Assembly (NCBI GenBank): GCA_024195265.1
Contig: JAJLRJ010000015.1
Location: 929,470-993,469, forward strand
Length of the DNA stretch: 64,000 nucleotides
DNA from: Dendrophyllia cribrosa
Taxonomy: Eukaryota > Cnidaria > Anthozoa > Scleractinia > Dendrophylliidae
Direction: 5' to 3'
Positions within the stretch are counted from its first letter, which is position 1. The number at the start of each line of letters is the position of its first letter. Below are positions 1 through 13,218 of this stretch, piece by piece. A program made the translations under genes and the position numbers. The notes under the pieces are model-generated. The model was not told the DNA's origin. It ran no database searches and worked only from the letters and a program-made list of their open reading frames with translations.

Positions 1-759
1 GGCATCTGTACACAGGCTAAAAAAATCATTGAACTACAGTTATATAATAAACTTTTTCAAGCAACCAATTGATATTATTTTTGCTCTTGGACCCAATTAA
101 TATTTTTAATATTCTCAGGATGTGTAAACACTCTGCCATGTTGAACCCGGAGATTTAAGGTCCTGGGGACATAATGGCCACACAAAGAAAAGGCCAATAT
201 AACTTATTCTGAGAGGGACAAAGTCCAAGTTCTTCTTTTGTTTTGTGTTTTTGAACACAATTTTTTTGAGCACATAGCACACAGACAAAGGTGACTTGAA
301 GTTAAGCTTGAAACTACCAAAATGCGAGTTATTCTTATTATTCACTTCACTAGTTCATTTTCATTCATGTTTTATAATCATGTCAGTGACCTTCTTGCTC
401 AGATACATGTACTTCATTTAAGCCGAGGTGGACAGTGGGATAGCTGTTACTAGTAAATTTTAGGTTTATTGTGGTTCTATTGGATATTAAACAAGAGACA
501 GCACACCGGACTGACATTATTTAAAGGATGTGATCAGAATAAAGTCGTGATAGAACAGGTTAGTATGCTAACCATGGACATCATCAGTAATGGGTGGACA
601 TGTGATCTCCTGCCTCCTTGATTATTTGATGGAATTTCTTTTGTTGATCATTTAATATAGTTATATAAACGATACTAATTACAGAGTTCATTTACTCACG
701 ATTTTCAAATTTTCAAAGTTTTTTGAACATCCTAATTTCTTGATTTCTTATTAAACTAT

Positions 760-921
760 TCAATTATTGATTCCTCTGGTACTGCAGGTTTCATAAATAT
801 AACATGTAAATTTATACTGGTCATGAAAGCCATTCACATGTTTTTCTGTTGTAGGATATTGCACAATTACAGCATGGTTGCCTGCCCAGTTGGCATCTGA
901 GGTGACTGACACATTACACAC
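760..921 (-). CDS. Unidentified exon-like frame, possible last exon
   Basis: On the minus strand a plausible acceptor (TATCAG followed by GTGTGTAATG) opens a 53-codon frame that ends in TGA at 760-762. The composition looks protein-like, with several Trp, Cys and Tyr residues, for example VSVTSDANWAGNHAV and HVNGFHDQYKF. I do not recognise the family. No partner exon is visible, so it could be a stray frame, a fragment of a dispersed gene family, or the 3' exon of a gene that lies outside the window. Confidence 0.22.
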   Translation of the reverse strand: MCNVSVTSDANWAGNHAVIVQYPTTEKHVNGFHDQYKFTCYIYETCSTRGINN

Positions 922-1726
922 CTGATATACAAACAAAAGTGAAGGACAATAACTCATGTGGACAAGGTTTGCTTCATCCATTTCATTTTTTTTAGTTCCA
1001 TAAAATACTCCCCACCCCCGGCCCTCCTCTGAAAAGTTATTGAAATTCTGAGTGAGTGGGGTCTTAAAATCCATAGTTTTTAAAGGAAAGTATAAAGCTA
1101 AATTGAGAGGGGTGGGCTGAGTCCACCATTAAGCACTTAACATAATATACAAATAATAAGTAATATAATATACAAATTGTATGTATTTAAATTGTTGTTG
1201 TTGTGAATTCTTTGTAATTTTATGTGAGTGGAGAAAATTGTATGTGGTTGCAGCAAATATCCATAGCCCTATCTCCCCGGCCCCCATAGGTTTTATTTAG
1301 TCAAGCTCTTTCACTGGTTAAAAACACTTCTCTTGCCTGAGTAAAAGAGAGTTCCTATGTCGTAAATTTATGTCTGACGTGTCTAATAATAGCAACAAGC
1401 CAATATCATTTGTTCTTCCTTTGGAAACAACAAATTCATGTGGAGAACAAAGAGAACTGAGGACTTTTTTACCTTTAGATATTAATTTACCTTTTGATAT
1501 CATTTTACATGTAATTTAACCACTTGTTAATTCAGTGAATGTCCTGCAAGAGAGTGGAATAGTCAATTTTTTTTTTCTCTTTTTTTTTAAGCCCCGCACT
1601 CCTTAAAAAAAGCTAATCTGGAATTTCCAGTGATGTTCCTTGGGGTGGTTATTGGATATTTACTGGAGCTGCATTTTGCTTTCTCACTATAGAAAATTTC
1701 AAGAGTCAATGAATGCATTGGCAAGG

Positions 1727-2450
1727 GTGATCCTGGCTTTCCTGGCAAGTGCGGAAAAGCCAGAATTTAAGCCTGACACAGTCATTCCTGGCTTTCCTGG
1801 ATTTTGTTTCACCAATGCCTGGAAAGCCAAGAAAGCCAGGACATTGGTGTCTGAGGCTCTTATTAATATGTGAAGATTCCTCAGGCTTTATCATTGAATT
1901 ATAGACTGGTTGTAATAACTCCTGGAAAGCCAAGAAAGCCAGGACATTGGTGTTTCTCCTAAATGTGAAGATTCCTGGCTTTCTTGGCTTTCCAGGTGTT
2001 GGTGCGCCCTTAAAACGCTGACTCAGGTTTATACACTGAGAGACACAATTGATCCAGGCTTTCTTGCCTAATTTCCAGGTGTTAGCAATTCAGCCTTAAA
2101 ATACTTGGAGGGAAAAAAAAATGGAACACTAAAGTCAAGGTGGTGTCTGTACAAGGGTGATCCTGGCTTTCTTGGCTTTTCCACACTTGTAAAGCACGGA
2201 AAAGCCAGGAAAGCCAGGATTGTTTCACACGGACACAGCCATTCCTGGCTTTCCTGGCTTTCCTGGATTTCGTTTTGATAAACAAAATCCACGCTTTCCG
2301 CAAAAGCCAGGAGTCCTGTCCTGGCTTTCCGCGCTTTTCTTGGAATAGCTTTCCAATTTCCTGGCTTTCCTGGCTTTTCCGTGCTTTGAAAGTGCGGAAA
2401 AGCCAGGAAAGCGAGGGTCGCCCTGGCTTTCCGCGCTTTTCCGCGCTTTT
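1727..2450. repeat. Minisatellite of CCTGGCTTTC in both orientations
   Basis: The decamer CCTGGCTTTC and its reverse complement GAAAGCCAGG recur many times, often as adjacent inverted pairs with gene-sized spacing between clusters. The region can therefore fold into many hairpins. Long frames on both strands (Gly-Phe-Pro rich on one side, Lys-Ala-Arg rich on the other) are by-products of this repeat and not genes. Confidence 0.8.
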
Positions 2451-2481
2451 TTTTGCATGGGTAAACACCATCTTCACTTAC

Positions 2482-4566
<2,085 letters not shown>

Positions 4567-5912
4567 CTGGTTGGAAAACAATATCAGCAGTTAACATCAT
4601 TATTACTTGGACACAGAAGATCCAAGGGCAAATTACAGAAGTAAAAGTTCCAAAAAGAAATCAAATGCAAAACTGGGAATATTATGTTAACCCCATCCAA
4701 TAATCAGTCTGTCAGTGTGACATTATGAAAACTGATTCAAATAAACAGGTTGTCTGTTATCTGACCAGTTGACCAACAAGGCCATATCAGCTGTCAGTCT
4801 GCATTCTGTGAAGGTTACACCAAAGATTCTTTGGCATGGGTTTCAAAAGACTGCAGCATACCATTGCAGTCTTTAATGGCATAATCCAACCTGTGATCAT
4901 TGATTAACGATACTACAGTTGTAAACAGCCGATTATCAGCTTACAGTAGCTTTGCACATGTTATTTCTTTATAGTGATGATGGATCACATTTTAAACACA
5001 ATAAAATACCGCATAAAATGACATGTGGCTTAGTTTCCGTTCAAGGGTGGCCGCTTAATACAGGTAAAAATAACAAAGAAAGACAAACATAGGACTGCTA
5101 CAGGGTGGCCGCGGCCGCTTAATGGAGGTGGCTGCCTCATACAGGTAACAAATACAGCGTTTGTATCAGCAAAAAATCGTGACTTTGAAAACTGGCCGCT
5201 TAATACAGGGCCGTTATATACAGGTTCAACTGTATATAAGAAAACATTAGGTGGAGCACTGTTTATAGATATGACTTCTACCTGGAATGTTTTCTTTTTA
5301 TATTTCTTACTTTGTGACTTTGAAGGTTTTATGTTATGTTTATGTTATGTTATGATATAATTTCAGTTATGTTTAACAAGTGACTTTGTATTCCTGTCTT
5401 AACTGGGGTTATATATATACAGTACAAAACATTGACTTGTTGGCTGGCCAGAGATTGACACTGTATTTTGGAAGCGAACTTAGATTCTTATCCTCAACTC
5501 AGTTTTATTTCAACTACAAAAGTTGTATAAGAAAAGCCTCTGTTACACATTGATGTATCAATTTCAAGTTAAAGGCAGGGAATGATATTCCGGTTGGTAA
5601 GAGAAGGAAAACTGACCCTAAACAGAAATGTGATGGTTCTCTAGATCTTTCCCAAGTACACATTTAAATTTAAACTTGCATGGACTCGAACTGTACTTCA
5701 CCATTGTTTTATTAAGCATATTTTTATATCATAAAGACACGTATTTGTGTAGTAGAGTGTTTTTAAACATGAGCACTAGGAACTTTCAATGTTAAATAAA
5801 TTTACTTTAACTTTTTTTTACTTTCACATCTTTCTTAATTTGCTTCCTTCAAGTAATTCTTGCTTCCATAGGAAGATGGTAACAATGTATTTTTTTTATC
5901 TGTGTTTTCAAG
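4567..5912. other. Gap between PRPF8 and TMED2 fragments
   Basis: A head-to-head pair should have its first exons and promoter here. I see neither the PRPF8 start exon nor the TMED2 signal-peptide and GOLD-domain exons. At about 5040-5230 there are repeated GGCCGCTTAATACAGG phrases ending in AACCTGTATATAACGG (minus strand), which resemble pogo/Tigger-type foldback ends. The rest is AT-rich sequence without features. Confidence 0.5.
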
Positions 5913-6515
5913 GTTCCCATCATGATAAACTAAGTGAAATGATTGGTCAACTGTCTGAAGCACTGACAGGCGTCAAACATGAGCAGGAATACATGGAAGT
6001 TAGGGAACGAATCCACAGAGCAAGTGAGTACAATGTCATACTTTAATTTGATTTATATTGTTTCAAAATGTTATCTGTATGTTACTATCTAGTGAGCGAC
6101 ATAGGTTTACCTCAATATCAAGTTAAGCAGAATCCCACTATTTTAAAGTTGGCTTTCTCAAACCTTTCATTCCCAAGGAATAAAAATATAATTTTTCCTT
6201 CTGATAATGTTGTACTAATTATTGGTTATCTTGAATTCCCATTTCATAAAACACATTTTGATCTTCCTTGATTTTTCACATAACTAGGTTTGTCAAGTTT
6301 GCAAGACTAAGTTGAGTGTTTGCAAAACCAGTTGTAAAGATGACTGACAATTTTTGTGATTCTGATCCTTGTTTTTTTTCCCATCCACAGTTAATGATAA
6401 CACAAACAGCCGTGTAGTCTGGTGGTCCTTCTTTGAATCACTTGTGCTTGTTGCCATGACACTAGGACAAGTTTTCTACCTTAAACGTTTCTTTGAAGTC
6501 AGAAGAGTGGTATAA
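5913..6515 (+). CDS. TMED2: TMED2-like p24 cargo receptor, 3' two exons only
   Basis: p24 proteins are type I membrane proteins that cycle between ER and Golgi in COPI and COPII vesicles. Exon 5913-6023 encodes [16 protein letters not shown] and [16 protein letters not shown], the membrane-proximal coiled coil. Exon 6391-6515 encodes [20 protein letters not shown], one transmembrane segment, and the tail [12 protein letters not shown] before TAA. The tail has the FF motif and basic residues used for COPII and COPI binding. Phases match (exon ends A, next begins TT, giving Ile), and both frames are intact. The GOLD domain and signal peptide, normally encoded upstream, are not visible between here and the PRPF8 fragment on the opposite strand. 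The gene is therefore partial, rearranged, or has distant 5' exons. Confidence 0.85.
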
Positions 6516-6992
6516 GATGTTGACGTCCATTTCTACAAATACAAAAACTGTACATTACTGTAGCATAACCCTGCCCAGGTTGTGTGAAAGCTGCTTAATG
6601 CATATCTTGGATTGTGTGGATTAAAAGTTAACCAAGGTTGTCATTCTTTGTGTTTCTCTACTAATAATATTTTAAGTTCAAGTTTGATTTTAGGCAAGAG
6701 AATGACACATTTTGGTATTTAAAGTTAACACAAATCCTTGATTAGTTTCATTTTGCTTTCAACAACCGAGTCCAAACAATGATGGTTATAAGAATAATTA
6801 TAACGTGCCTGGAGCCTTTTTCTTTTGTGCTTATTTAGCCTTTTGGAAAAGAAAGGGAAAAGTTGTGAATTAACATTTGCCACACTGGTAATCCAAAAGT
6901 TTTGACTTTCAAGTTCTTTCAAATCTAAAGTTTCTTTTCTACTAATATAAATAAAAAACTGATTCAAAAAATATGTTGAACCACAATGACTG
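6516..6992. other. 3' flank of TMED2
   Basis: This is AT-rich sequence without a recognised gene. An ATTAAA at about 6618-6623 is a possible poly(A) signal for the TMED2 transcript. Confidence 0.35.
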
Positions 6993-7290
6993 GAGGCACG
7001 GTGGTCTAGTGGTCAGCACGTTGGACTTTCAACCAGAAGGTTGGTGATTCGAGTCTGGTCTCTGCTGTCCTGTTTCCTTAGACAAGAAACTTTCCTCCAG
7101 GTTGTCTCTCTCCATCCAGTTGTATAAATGGGTACCAGTGACATAATGCTGGGTGGTAACCTTGCAATGGACTAGCATCCCATCCAGGGGGAGTAGTAAT
7201 ACTCTCAGTCGCTTCATGCTACAGAAACTGGGTTAAGCTCTGGCAGTTGAGAGCCATTAGGCTTGTGAAGACCTGCATACACTGTACCTC
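6993..7290 (+). mobile_element. tRNA-derived SINE with 12-bp target duplication
   Basis: The 5' head has polymerase III boxes: A box TGGTCTAGTGG and B box GATTCGAGTC. The body contains GGACTAGCATCCCATCCAGG and CGCTTCATGCTACAGAAACT. The element is bracketed by the direct repeat CCACAATGACTG (6981-6992 and 7291-7302). The same body occurs in reverse orientation at 21546-21851 inside an NLE1 intron. Confidence 0.9.
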
Positions 7291-7854
7291 CCACAATGAC
7301 TGTAGTTTCTAGTCTAGAAATCAGTAAAAAGGTGACTTGATATTTTTAGTCTAAAAACCCAGAGTGTTGAGCATTTACATCACAAGATTATGGAAATTAT
7401 TCTAAAAGTGCATCTTTAAAATGATGTCTATTTATCTTGACTACTGTAATGCTGTTAGTTATTTCATATTGTCAGTTTGCCATTCAATAACCTGTGACCA
7501 GGCTCTGTTATCATTTCACTTGGTAAACCATTCCTGTAGAAAAACACAAAGAGAAAATAATAATGCTGCTAAAATTTGGCCTGATCACAGGTTATCCATT
7601 CAAGAGTTACTTAGACAAGGTTTATGGAGAGTTTTAAAAGTCTTAAAATAGTGTGGAAATTAAAAAGAAAAAAACCTGGATTTTCTTTATCCTGTGTTGA
7701 TTTAGAAGATTTCATTTTAACCAGCTTTTCTGTTGTTGATCGCCCTCTTTTTTACTATACATGAAGTGTAATAAGTAAAAAAATGGTTTAAAAAATAAAC
7801 TATTTTAGATGGAAAATTCTGTAGGCATCCTTATAAATATTGTGTATGTTAAGC

Positions 7855-8108
7855 TTGGTTCCCACTAGCGATGTAAGTGACATAAGCGGAATCGGAATTG
7901 TAAGAACCTTACGATCTAGTGGAAATCAAAACGACGGAAGCGGATAGTAAGCAATGGAAGCAGAAGCGGAGTCAGAAGAAAAAGGAATCCTTCCGATTCC
8001 GTTGAGCTTACGATTCCAATTGCAACTCCATTTTTTAATTTACACTAGAACGTAAGGATCCTTACGCTTCCGACTCCGCTTCCGATTACGTCGCTAGTGG
8101 GAAACTGA
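7855..8108. mobile_element. MITE with subterminal repeats
   Basis: Inverted ends TTCCCACTAGCGA and TCGCTAGTGGGAA bound about 250 bp that hold several inverted copies of a CGGAAGCGGA / TCCGCTTCCG motif. Such subterminal motif clusters are typical of hAT-type non-autonomous elements. The family assignment is an inference. Confidence 0.7.
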
Positions 8109-8114
8109 ACTCTA

Positions 8115-8307
8115 AAGGCTCGGACACATGGTGTAGCTTTTCTTTTTCTTTTTTTTCTCGCAACATTGTCTGCAACAATATTTTTTTGAGGTGTCACACG
8201 ATGCAATTTGTTGCATGCAATGTCGCAAAAGTAGAACTTGATTGTACTTCTGCAACTGTTGCGTGCAACATAATTGCAAGAAAAGTTACACTATGTGTCT
8301 GGGCCTT
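8115..8307. mobile_element. MITE with 30-bp inverted ends
   Basis: Ends AAGGCTCGGACACATGGTGT and ACTATGTGTCTGGGCCTT are inverted copies. Inner inverted TTGCAACA / TGTTGCAA motifs strengthen the foldback. It lies directly beside the previous MITE. I found no coding capacity. Confidence 0.7.
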
Positions 8308-9586
8308 AACCATCATCCCTTTCCAATAAAAGAAGGAAATAGGAGATGTATTTGTCTGTATGCTGGCATTTTTATTTGTTTACAACTGTTTTTGCCAGAG
8401 ATAGACCAACTTCATTCAATCTGTGGTAGATATTGTCTTCAATATAGTCATTTAGTAAACAGTGGCCAGGGGTACATTGCACAAGTCAAGAAAACAGTTC
8501 TGGCCCGAAAAGGTATTTCATGTACACCAAATTTATCAACGGAAATTTATTTTCTATGTTTGAGTTGTTATACAACACCATCAGTTCAATCAAGCTTTTT
8601 AGGGCCATAAGCATCTGCTCCTGGACAGAATCAAACTCAGAAAAATAGAATTCTCAAACCCAAAATAAGCCTGTGTGTAGACTCCTGCTATTTCCTGTGC
8701 TTTACTGAAACAAAGGAAAAAGCAACCTCATTCCCAGGGTCCCCTCGCTTCATCCATGTCATAGAAGATGTCAACATGAAGGCAAGCCTGAAATTTTTTC
8801 GGGAAATTTTGAAAAATAGCATGCCAGTCCGCTCTTTGCTAACATAACCTGATATGAAAAATGAAGTTTGGGACAATAGACCTCAAAAATCTGAATAATT
8901 ATTGAAAACAAAGACTGAAGCCTTAATTCAGGAAGGCAGGGGGTGTTGAGACTATGCCCCATCCCTTATAATGGAGGTTCTTCCAAACCCTATATTATCA
9001 GATCTAGCTGCTCCAGGAAAACACGCAAACAGTCTTTTAAGAGTTTTCAGTGTTGACTTCTACCGATCTGGACGCAGTTGCACAACACAAGAGACATGGC
9101 ATCCCCTAAGCAGACCTCTACAAAATGGAATTTAGAATATTGTCCACTTACAGGAGGTTGACTTTGAGGGAGGAGGGGGGTACTTGGTCAGAATGGCAAC
9201 AATTAATTCCAACTTTCGGTCAAATTGTCAAATTCTATACCCATGGCTTGATAACCATACCCATTTGGGTCGCACATACCAACATGAATAAAGTTTATAA
9301 TAAAGGGGAGGAACCTCCCCAGGGTGGACTGTAAACATACCCTGGGGTCATTTCCCCATGAAGACCGAAACCTGTAGTGTTACATTAGTTCTTTCCGGTG
9401 TTATATTCATCATTGGTATTAATGTTTATTTCATTATAGAATGAAGAAAACAGAGATGTCAGTGACATTTTCAGTTTATATCTAAAAATGGAAACAGCTG
9501 GTTATAGTCTCTGAAGTCGTTGAATAAAAGAAAATGTTAAAAACATGTAGCTTAAGTTGCTGTTTGGTAAAAGAATAAATGGTCAT
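8308..9586. other. Intergenic, no gene recognised
   Basis: Short frames only. A GGAGGGGGGTACTTGG phrase at 9170-9188 resembles the ends of the G-tract foldback family seen elsewhere in the window. AATAAA on the minus strand (TTTATT at 9425-9430) lies about 160 bp past the MRPL18 stop and could be its poly(A) signal. Confidence 0.4.
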
Positions 9587-12060
9587 TTATTTTGTTCTGG
9601 TAAGATGTTCCTTTTTTCTCTTAGAAGCTGGCAACCTAATCCACTTTCTTCTTCTATTTTTGGGTGTATAATCTGCAGATAAAAAAACAACAAAATTAAT
9701 GTCAGAATCATTACTCCTGTATAGCCTACTGGGTATCAGCCAACAGGCAAACTATGCAATCACCCTATAAATACAATGGCTTTGTTAATGACATCACTTT
9801 TAGCAGAAGCAAAAGGTCAAATCCAAGACTTGCCAACCAAGACAAGGAGACTCCGGTTTAAAAATGTGAGACGGAGATGCAGTGCTCCAAAAATCTGAGT
9901 TCCTTACGCAGAGCTCCAAAATCTAAGCCAGAGACAACAAACTAAATAAATGCATAATGTGAATACCCGGCTGGTTCTTATAGCAGGCATTCCTTCCCTT
10001 CTCCTCTTCTCCTTTTTTGTGCCCCCTCCCCCCTCCCCATTTATGTCTACCATGATGATGAAGGCTAGGCTGCACATGGACAGCTGTTTGTTCTTTGATT
10101 GTCCAGGATAAAAATATTCACTAAAAAAACATTGATGACTGATTACACTATGCTATATTTCATTGTAATTTCACAAATTCTTACCGCAATAAAATGTTTC
10201 AGGATGAATAATTCTCCTGGGTTCATTAAGTTTGACAGCACCTCCTTTTGCAAGGGCACTAGCAAATGCCTTTACCTGTAAGAGGGATAATTTCATGCTG
10301 TTAGTCTGTGTAGTGTGATCATCTTGATTAATAATGGGGTTTTATGGTGATATCAAGTCAAAGGAGAAAATTAAACCACAACATACATTAACACAGACTG
10401 CAAAAAGTTGTATTTTAGCACCGGTCTTACAAAATTTAATGCGCATGGTCTTTGAGTGTATTACCCATAATTTTGTTCTATCCCCATACTGTGGTTCCCA
10501 GTAAACTCTTGTGATTCCTGCCTCTTGGCATTGTTGAGCCAACACCCTACCAAGGTTCTTTGCAGCGCTGATGTCTGTAGTTTTGTAAAGGTGTCTTGTG
10601 ATTTCAAACTCTGCAGTAGAAGCCGAGGCAATGATTTCTCCATTATTATGCAGAACCTCAGCTCTTGAGTGTCGGTTTGAAATAATGAACTTTAATCTGT
10701 AATAAATGAAACAGAAACATTACATTTTTGGTAACATTCTGGTCAGGAATGGTTTACAACCAACTAAAAGCAAAGACATATGCCTTGACTGTAGAATACC
10801 TTGTCCCACGAACCTGAAACCAGTGATACTGGGGTACGCACAAACTCAGTCTTGAATATATATATTAATATCCTAAATGCATATACGCCATAACCATGTA
10901 TTAACTTTATAGTTGGTAAATCAAGGCAAACCCAAGCATGCCTTGTTCTACAGGTGTGACCAAAGTGCATTCCATAAAGATTGTGCCAAAGATCTTTGAC
11001 ATCGATCTTTGCTGCTTCTTTTTCAAATTCAATTCTAATTTCTTGCTGTTACCATGTCACCCCCACCCCACCCCACTGGGACAAAGCCAGCCCTTGTAGC
11101 TCGGGGATAGGGATCTTTACAAAGTAGTGTCTCGGAGATAAGGTGTGATGTGGGGGGGATGTTTGAAATAACTACATGTACTTGCATAAAGACCGCAGTG
11201 GATGACAAAATGGCATTGAACATGGATCAGTTACCCAGCCAATTTTCCAGGAAATTTTTGTCAATTTCAGTACTATTATCGGATAGATAGATAGATATCC
11301 TTTATTTCAACTGGATAACTCATTCAGCTATGAGGCTGGTCTGGAATTTGTATGAATGGTGATACAATGTAGTAAATTTTCAGAGGATGTAAGCATGTGT
11401 AGGCTGCTGTAGGGCTGGGTCTAATAAGATGTCATGTGAACAAAAATTGCAAATCCCCGGAGGGGGGGGGGGATGGTAACAGTAGAATTGAACCATGCAT
11501 CACAATGTCCCTACAATGCCCCCTCTGCAGTAATGACCTAATGTGACAGTAGGTCATTATCTAATGTTATCGATCTGCATGTTGCTTTTGCATCCTACAG
11601 ATGACTTACTTGTTATAGTAATCTTTTCGGTAAGATTTCCGTACAACCCCATACATTAATTATACATGTATGCGCTATTGTTTTTCTTCAGGCGTTTTAT
11701 TGTTTTGGCTTTTGTTTTAGTTTTGAGAAAAGTATGCATAACTAATGTATGGGGTTATACGGAAATCTTTCCATCTTTTCTGTACTTTTGGGTAGCATAT
11801 CCTCTGGGCTTGTTATAACCAAAATACTCAGGATTTCGGTTCTCAAAGTCACTTAAAATTGGAATTTTCTTCTTTTCGCGGTCATTTTCGGCTGCATCCT
11901 CGCTCGTTTTCACTTGACTTGCTACAATAGATAGATTGCATCTTGCAAGAATAAAAACTGATCGTGATATAGCATTCAAATTGATCTTCTTATACTGCGG
12001 CAAACTTTGTCTGATGGAAGTAAAACATCGCATTATCCTTGCAATGCTGTTGGAAGCCAT
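9587..12060 (-). CDS. MRPL18: MRPL18 (mitochondrial uL18m), exon 1 interrupted by a MITE
   Basis: This is a mitochondrial large-subunit ribosomal protein of the uL18 family, which in animals is also linked to 5S rRNA import. The chosen start is ATG at 12060, giving MASNSIARIMRCFTSIRQSL, an Arg/Ser-rich and acid-poor presequence fit for mitochondrial targeting. An in-frame ATG 180 bp upstream is possible but gives an unlikely leader. Exons: 11610-12060, 10465-10696, 10185-10275, 9587-9672. Family residues include FENRNPEYFGY, NNGEIIASASTAEFEI, LYKTTDISAAKNLGRVLAQQ and ALAKGGAVKLNEPRRIIHP. Exon 1 contains a 144-bp element plus 8-bp duplication (11621-11772). Without them the four exons total 708 nt and read through without a stop (235 residues). 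With them translation stops five codons into the element. This copy is therefore probably a disrupted allele. The C-terminus is longer than in human MRPL18 and rich in basic residues. Confidence 0.85.
11629..11772. mobile_element. 144-bp MITE inside MRPL18 exon 1, 8-bp TSD
   Basis: Terminal inverted repeats of about 30 bp start GGTAAGATTTCCGTACAACC on the left and GGAAAGATTTCCGTATAACC on the right (read inward). The direct repeat ATCTTTTC flanks it exactly (11621-11628 and 11773-11780). An 8-bp duplication suits the hAT superfamily, though the ends are not diagnostic. On the gene strand the element supplies an in-frame TAA. I tested whether it could be spliced out as a new intron and found no donor and acceptor pair that restores the frame. 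Confidence 0.92.
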
Positions 12061-13218
12061 GTTGGATATACCTAGTGCGCACGCTCGCAAGTCCTGTAGT
12101 ACATGACGCACTAACTTGATGAAATTATTACCGCTGCTGCGAATAAACAGAAGAAGAAAAATCGACAGGTCGTAAAAATCCAGAAAAGTGACAAAATGAG
12201 GAAGTAGGAAGTTGTTGTTAATACCATTAACACTCTTCATAATTGAGCTTGCTTTTTGTATAGTTTAGTGACCATTCAAATGAAACCTCCTTGGCAGTAC
12301 TTTTGCATGGTACCATCTGTTTTTCAATATTTTACAAAAATGAAATTTGGGATTTTTCTTGAATTTTTTATATTTGACACTCTTGAGAGTTAAAGGATTA
12401 ATTCAGGACACTTGAATCATAAGGAGCATGGAAACTAAATTTTTACTGTGTGGTGCACAGGGTTGGGGGGGGGGGGGGGGGGTAGGGGGCCAAAGTGCAC
12501 ACCATATACAGCCAACTCCCGTAATAATGGACACCCAGTCCCTTGGAACCACAATTTGGTGTTCATATAAATGAAGAGAGTCAGTAATAATGTGGGCTGG
12601 AGTACTTTTCAGTAAATCTTAAATCCTGTCCATATTAACAGGATGTCTGTTTTATTGAGGTGCCTGTAAGGCAGGAGTGTATAGTCTACAAAGGGATATG
12701 TACACAGTTATTGACAGACATATGAGTCCTTGGTATACTATTCACATGAAATGAACCAGTTTAATATCTGAAAATCTGACCTTACTCCTGGATCCAGCCT
12801 CTTCATTGGGGGTTCAATAAGTTGTTCTTATTTCTCCAGCTTTCTGCCGTTGTACAAATGCCATTTTTCTCCCCCTCTCCCTGCCTTTTTTTCCAGTTAC
12901 CCCCTTTTCTAACCGTTTCCACCCCTTTTCTTTGGATTCTCCATACCACATCCTCCTTACCTCACTATTAGATAAACAGGTGATATTTGCTGTGCTTTGA
13001 TGTCCACTAGAGAATAAACATTTAAGGAGTAGTTTCATTCTGAAATAGGGTATATGTTTTTAACCCTCAAGTGGCACATACAGTGATACTGGTACAAAAT
13101 GTTGAGGAGTAACACCCCCATATTGTTGGGTTTCATTATTTTGTAGATTACCTAGACTTATGAAACAGTTGTATCAATAGCCTATATAGTTAATTATCTT
13201 TATTTTTGTCCATACTAG
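12061..13218. other. Region between divergent MRPL18 and NLE1
   Basis: MRPL18 runs leftward and NLE1 rightward, so promoters for both, and the missing short first exon of NLE1, should lie here. The CpG-richer part around 12070-12200 is the best promoter candidate. At 12467-12484 there is a G tract, and around 12500-12680 foldback-like phrases (CCCGTAATAATGGACAC). I could not fix the NLE1 start codon. Confidence 0.45.

Larger units (their letters stand above)
1..2481. other. Left end, mostly non-coding and repetitive
   Basis: Apart from one weak exon-like frame (760-921) and an inverted minisatellite (about 1727-2450), I see no gene here. If the PRPF8 fragment at 2482-4566 belongs to a real gene, this stretch would be its next intron. 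I looked for the conserved exon that should follow in PRPF8 and did not find it. Confidence 0.5.

Noticed and set aside
11629..11772. New intron (introner-like element) in MRPL18
   Set aside because: No GT donor and AG acceptor pair within the element or its duplications restores the reading frame.
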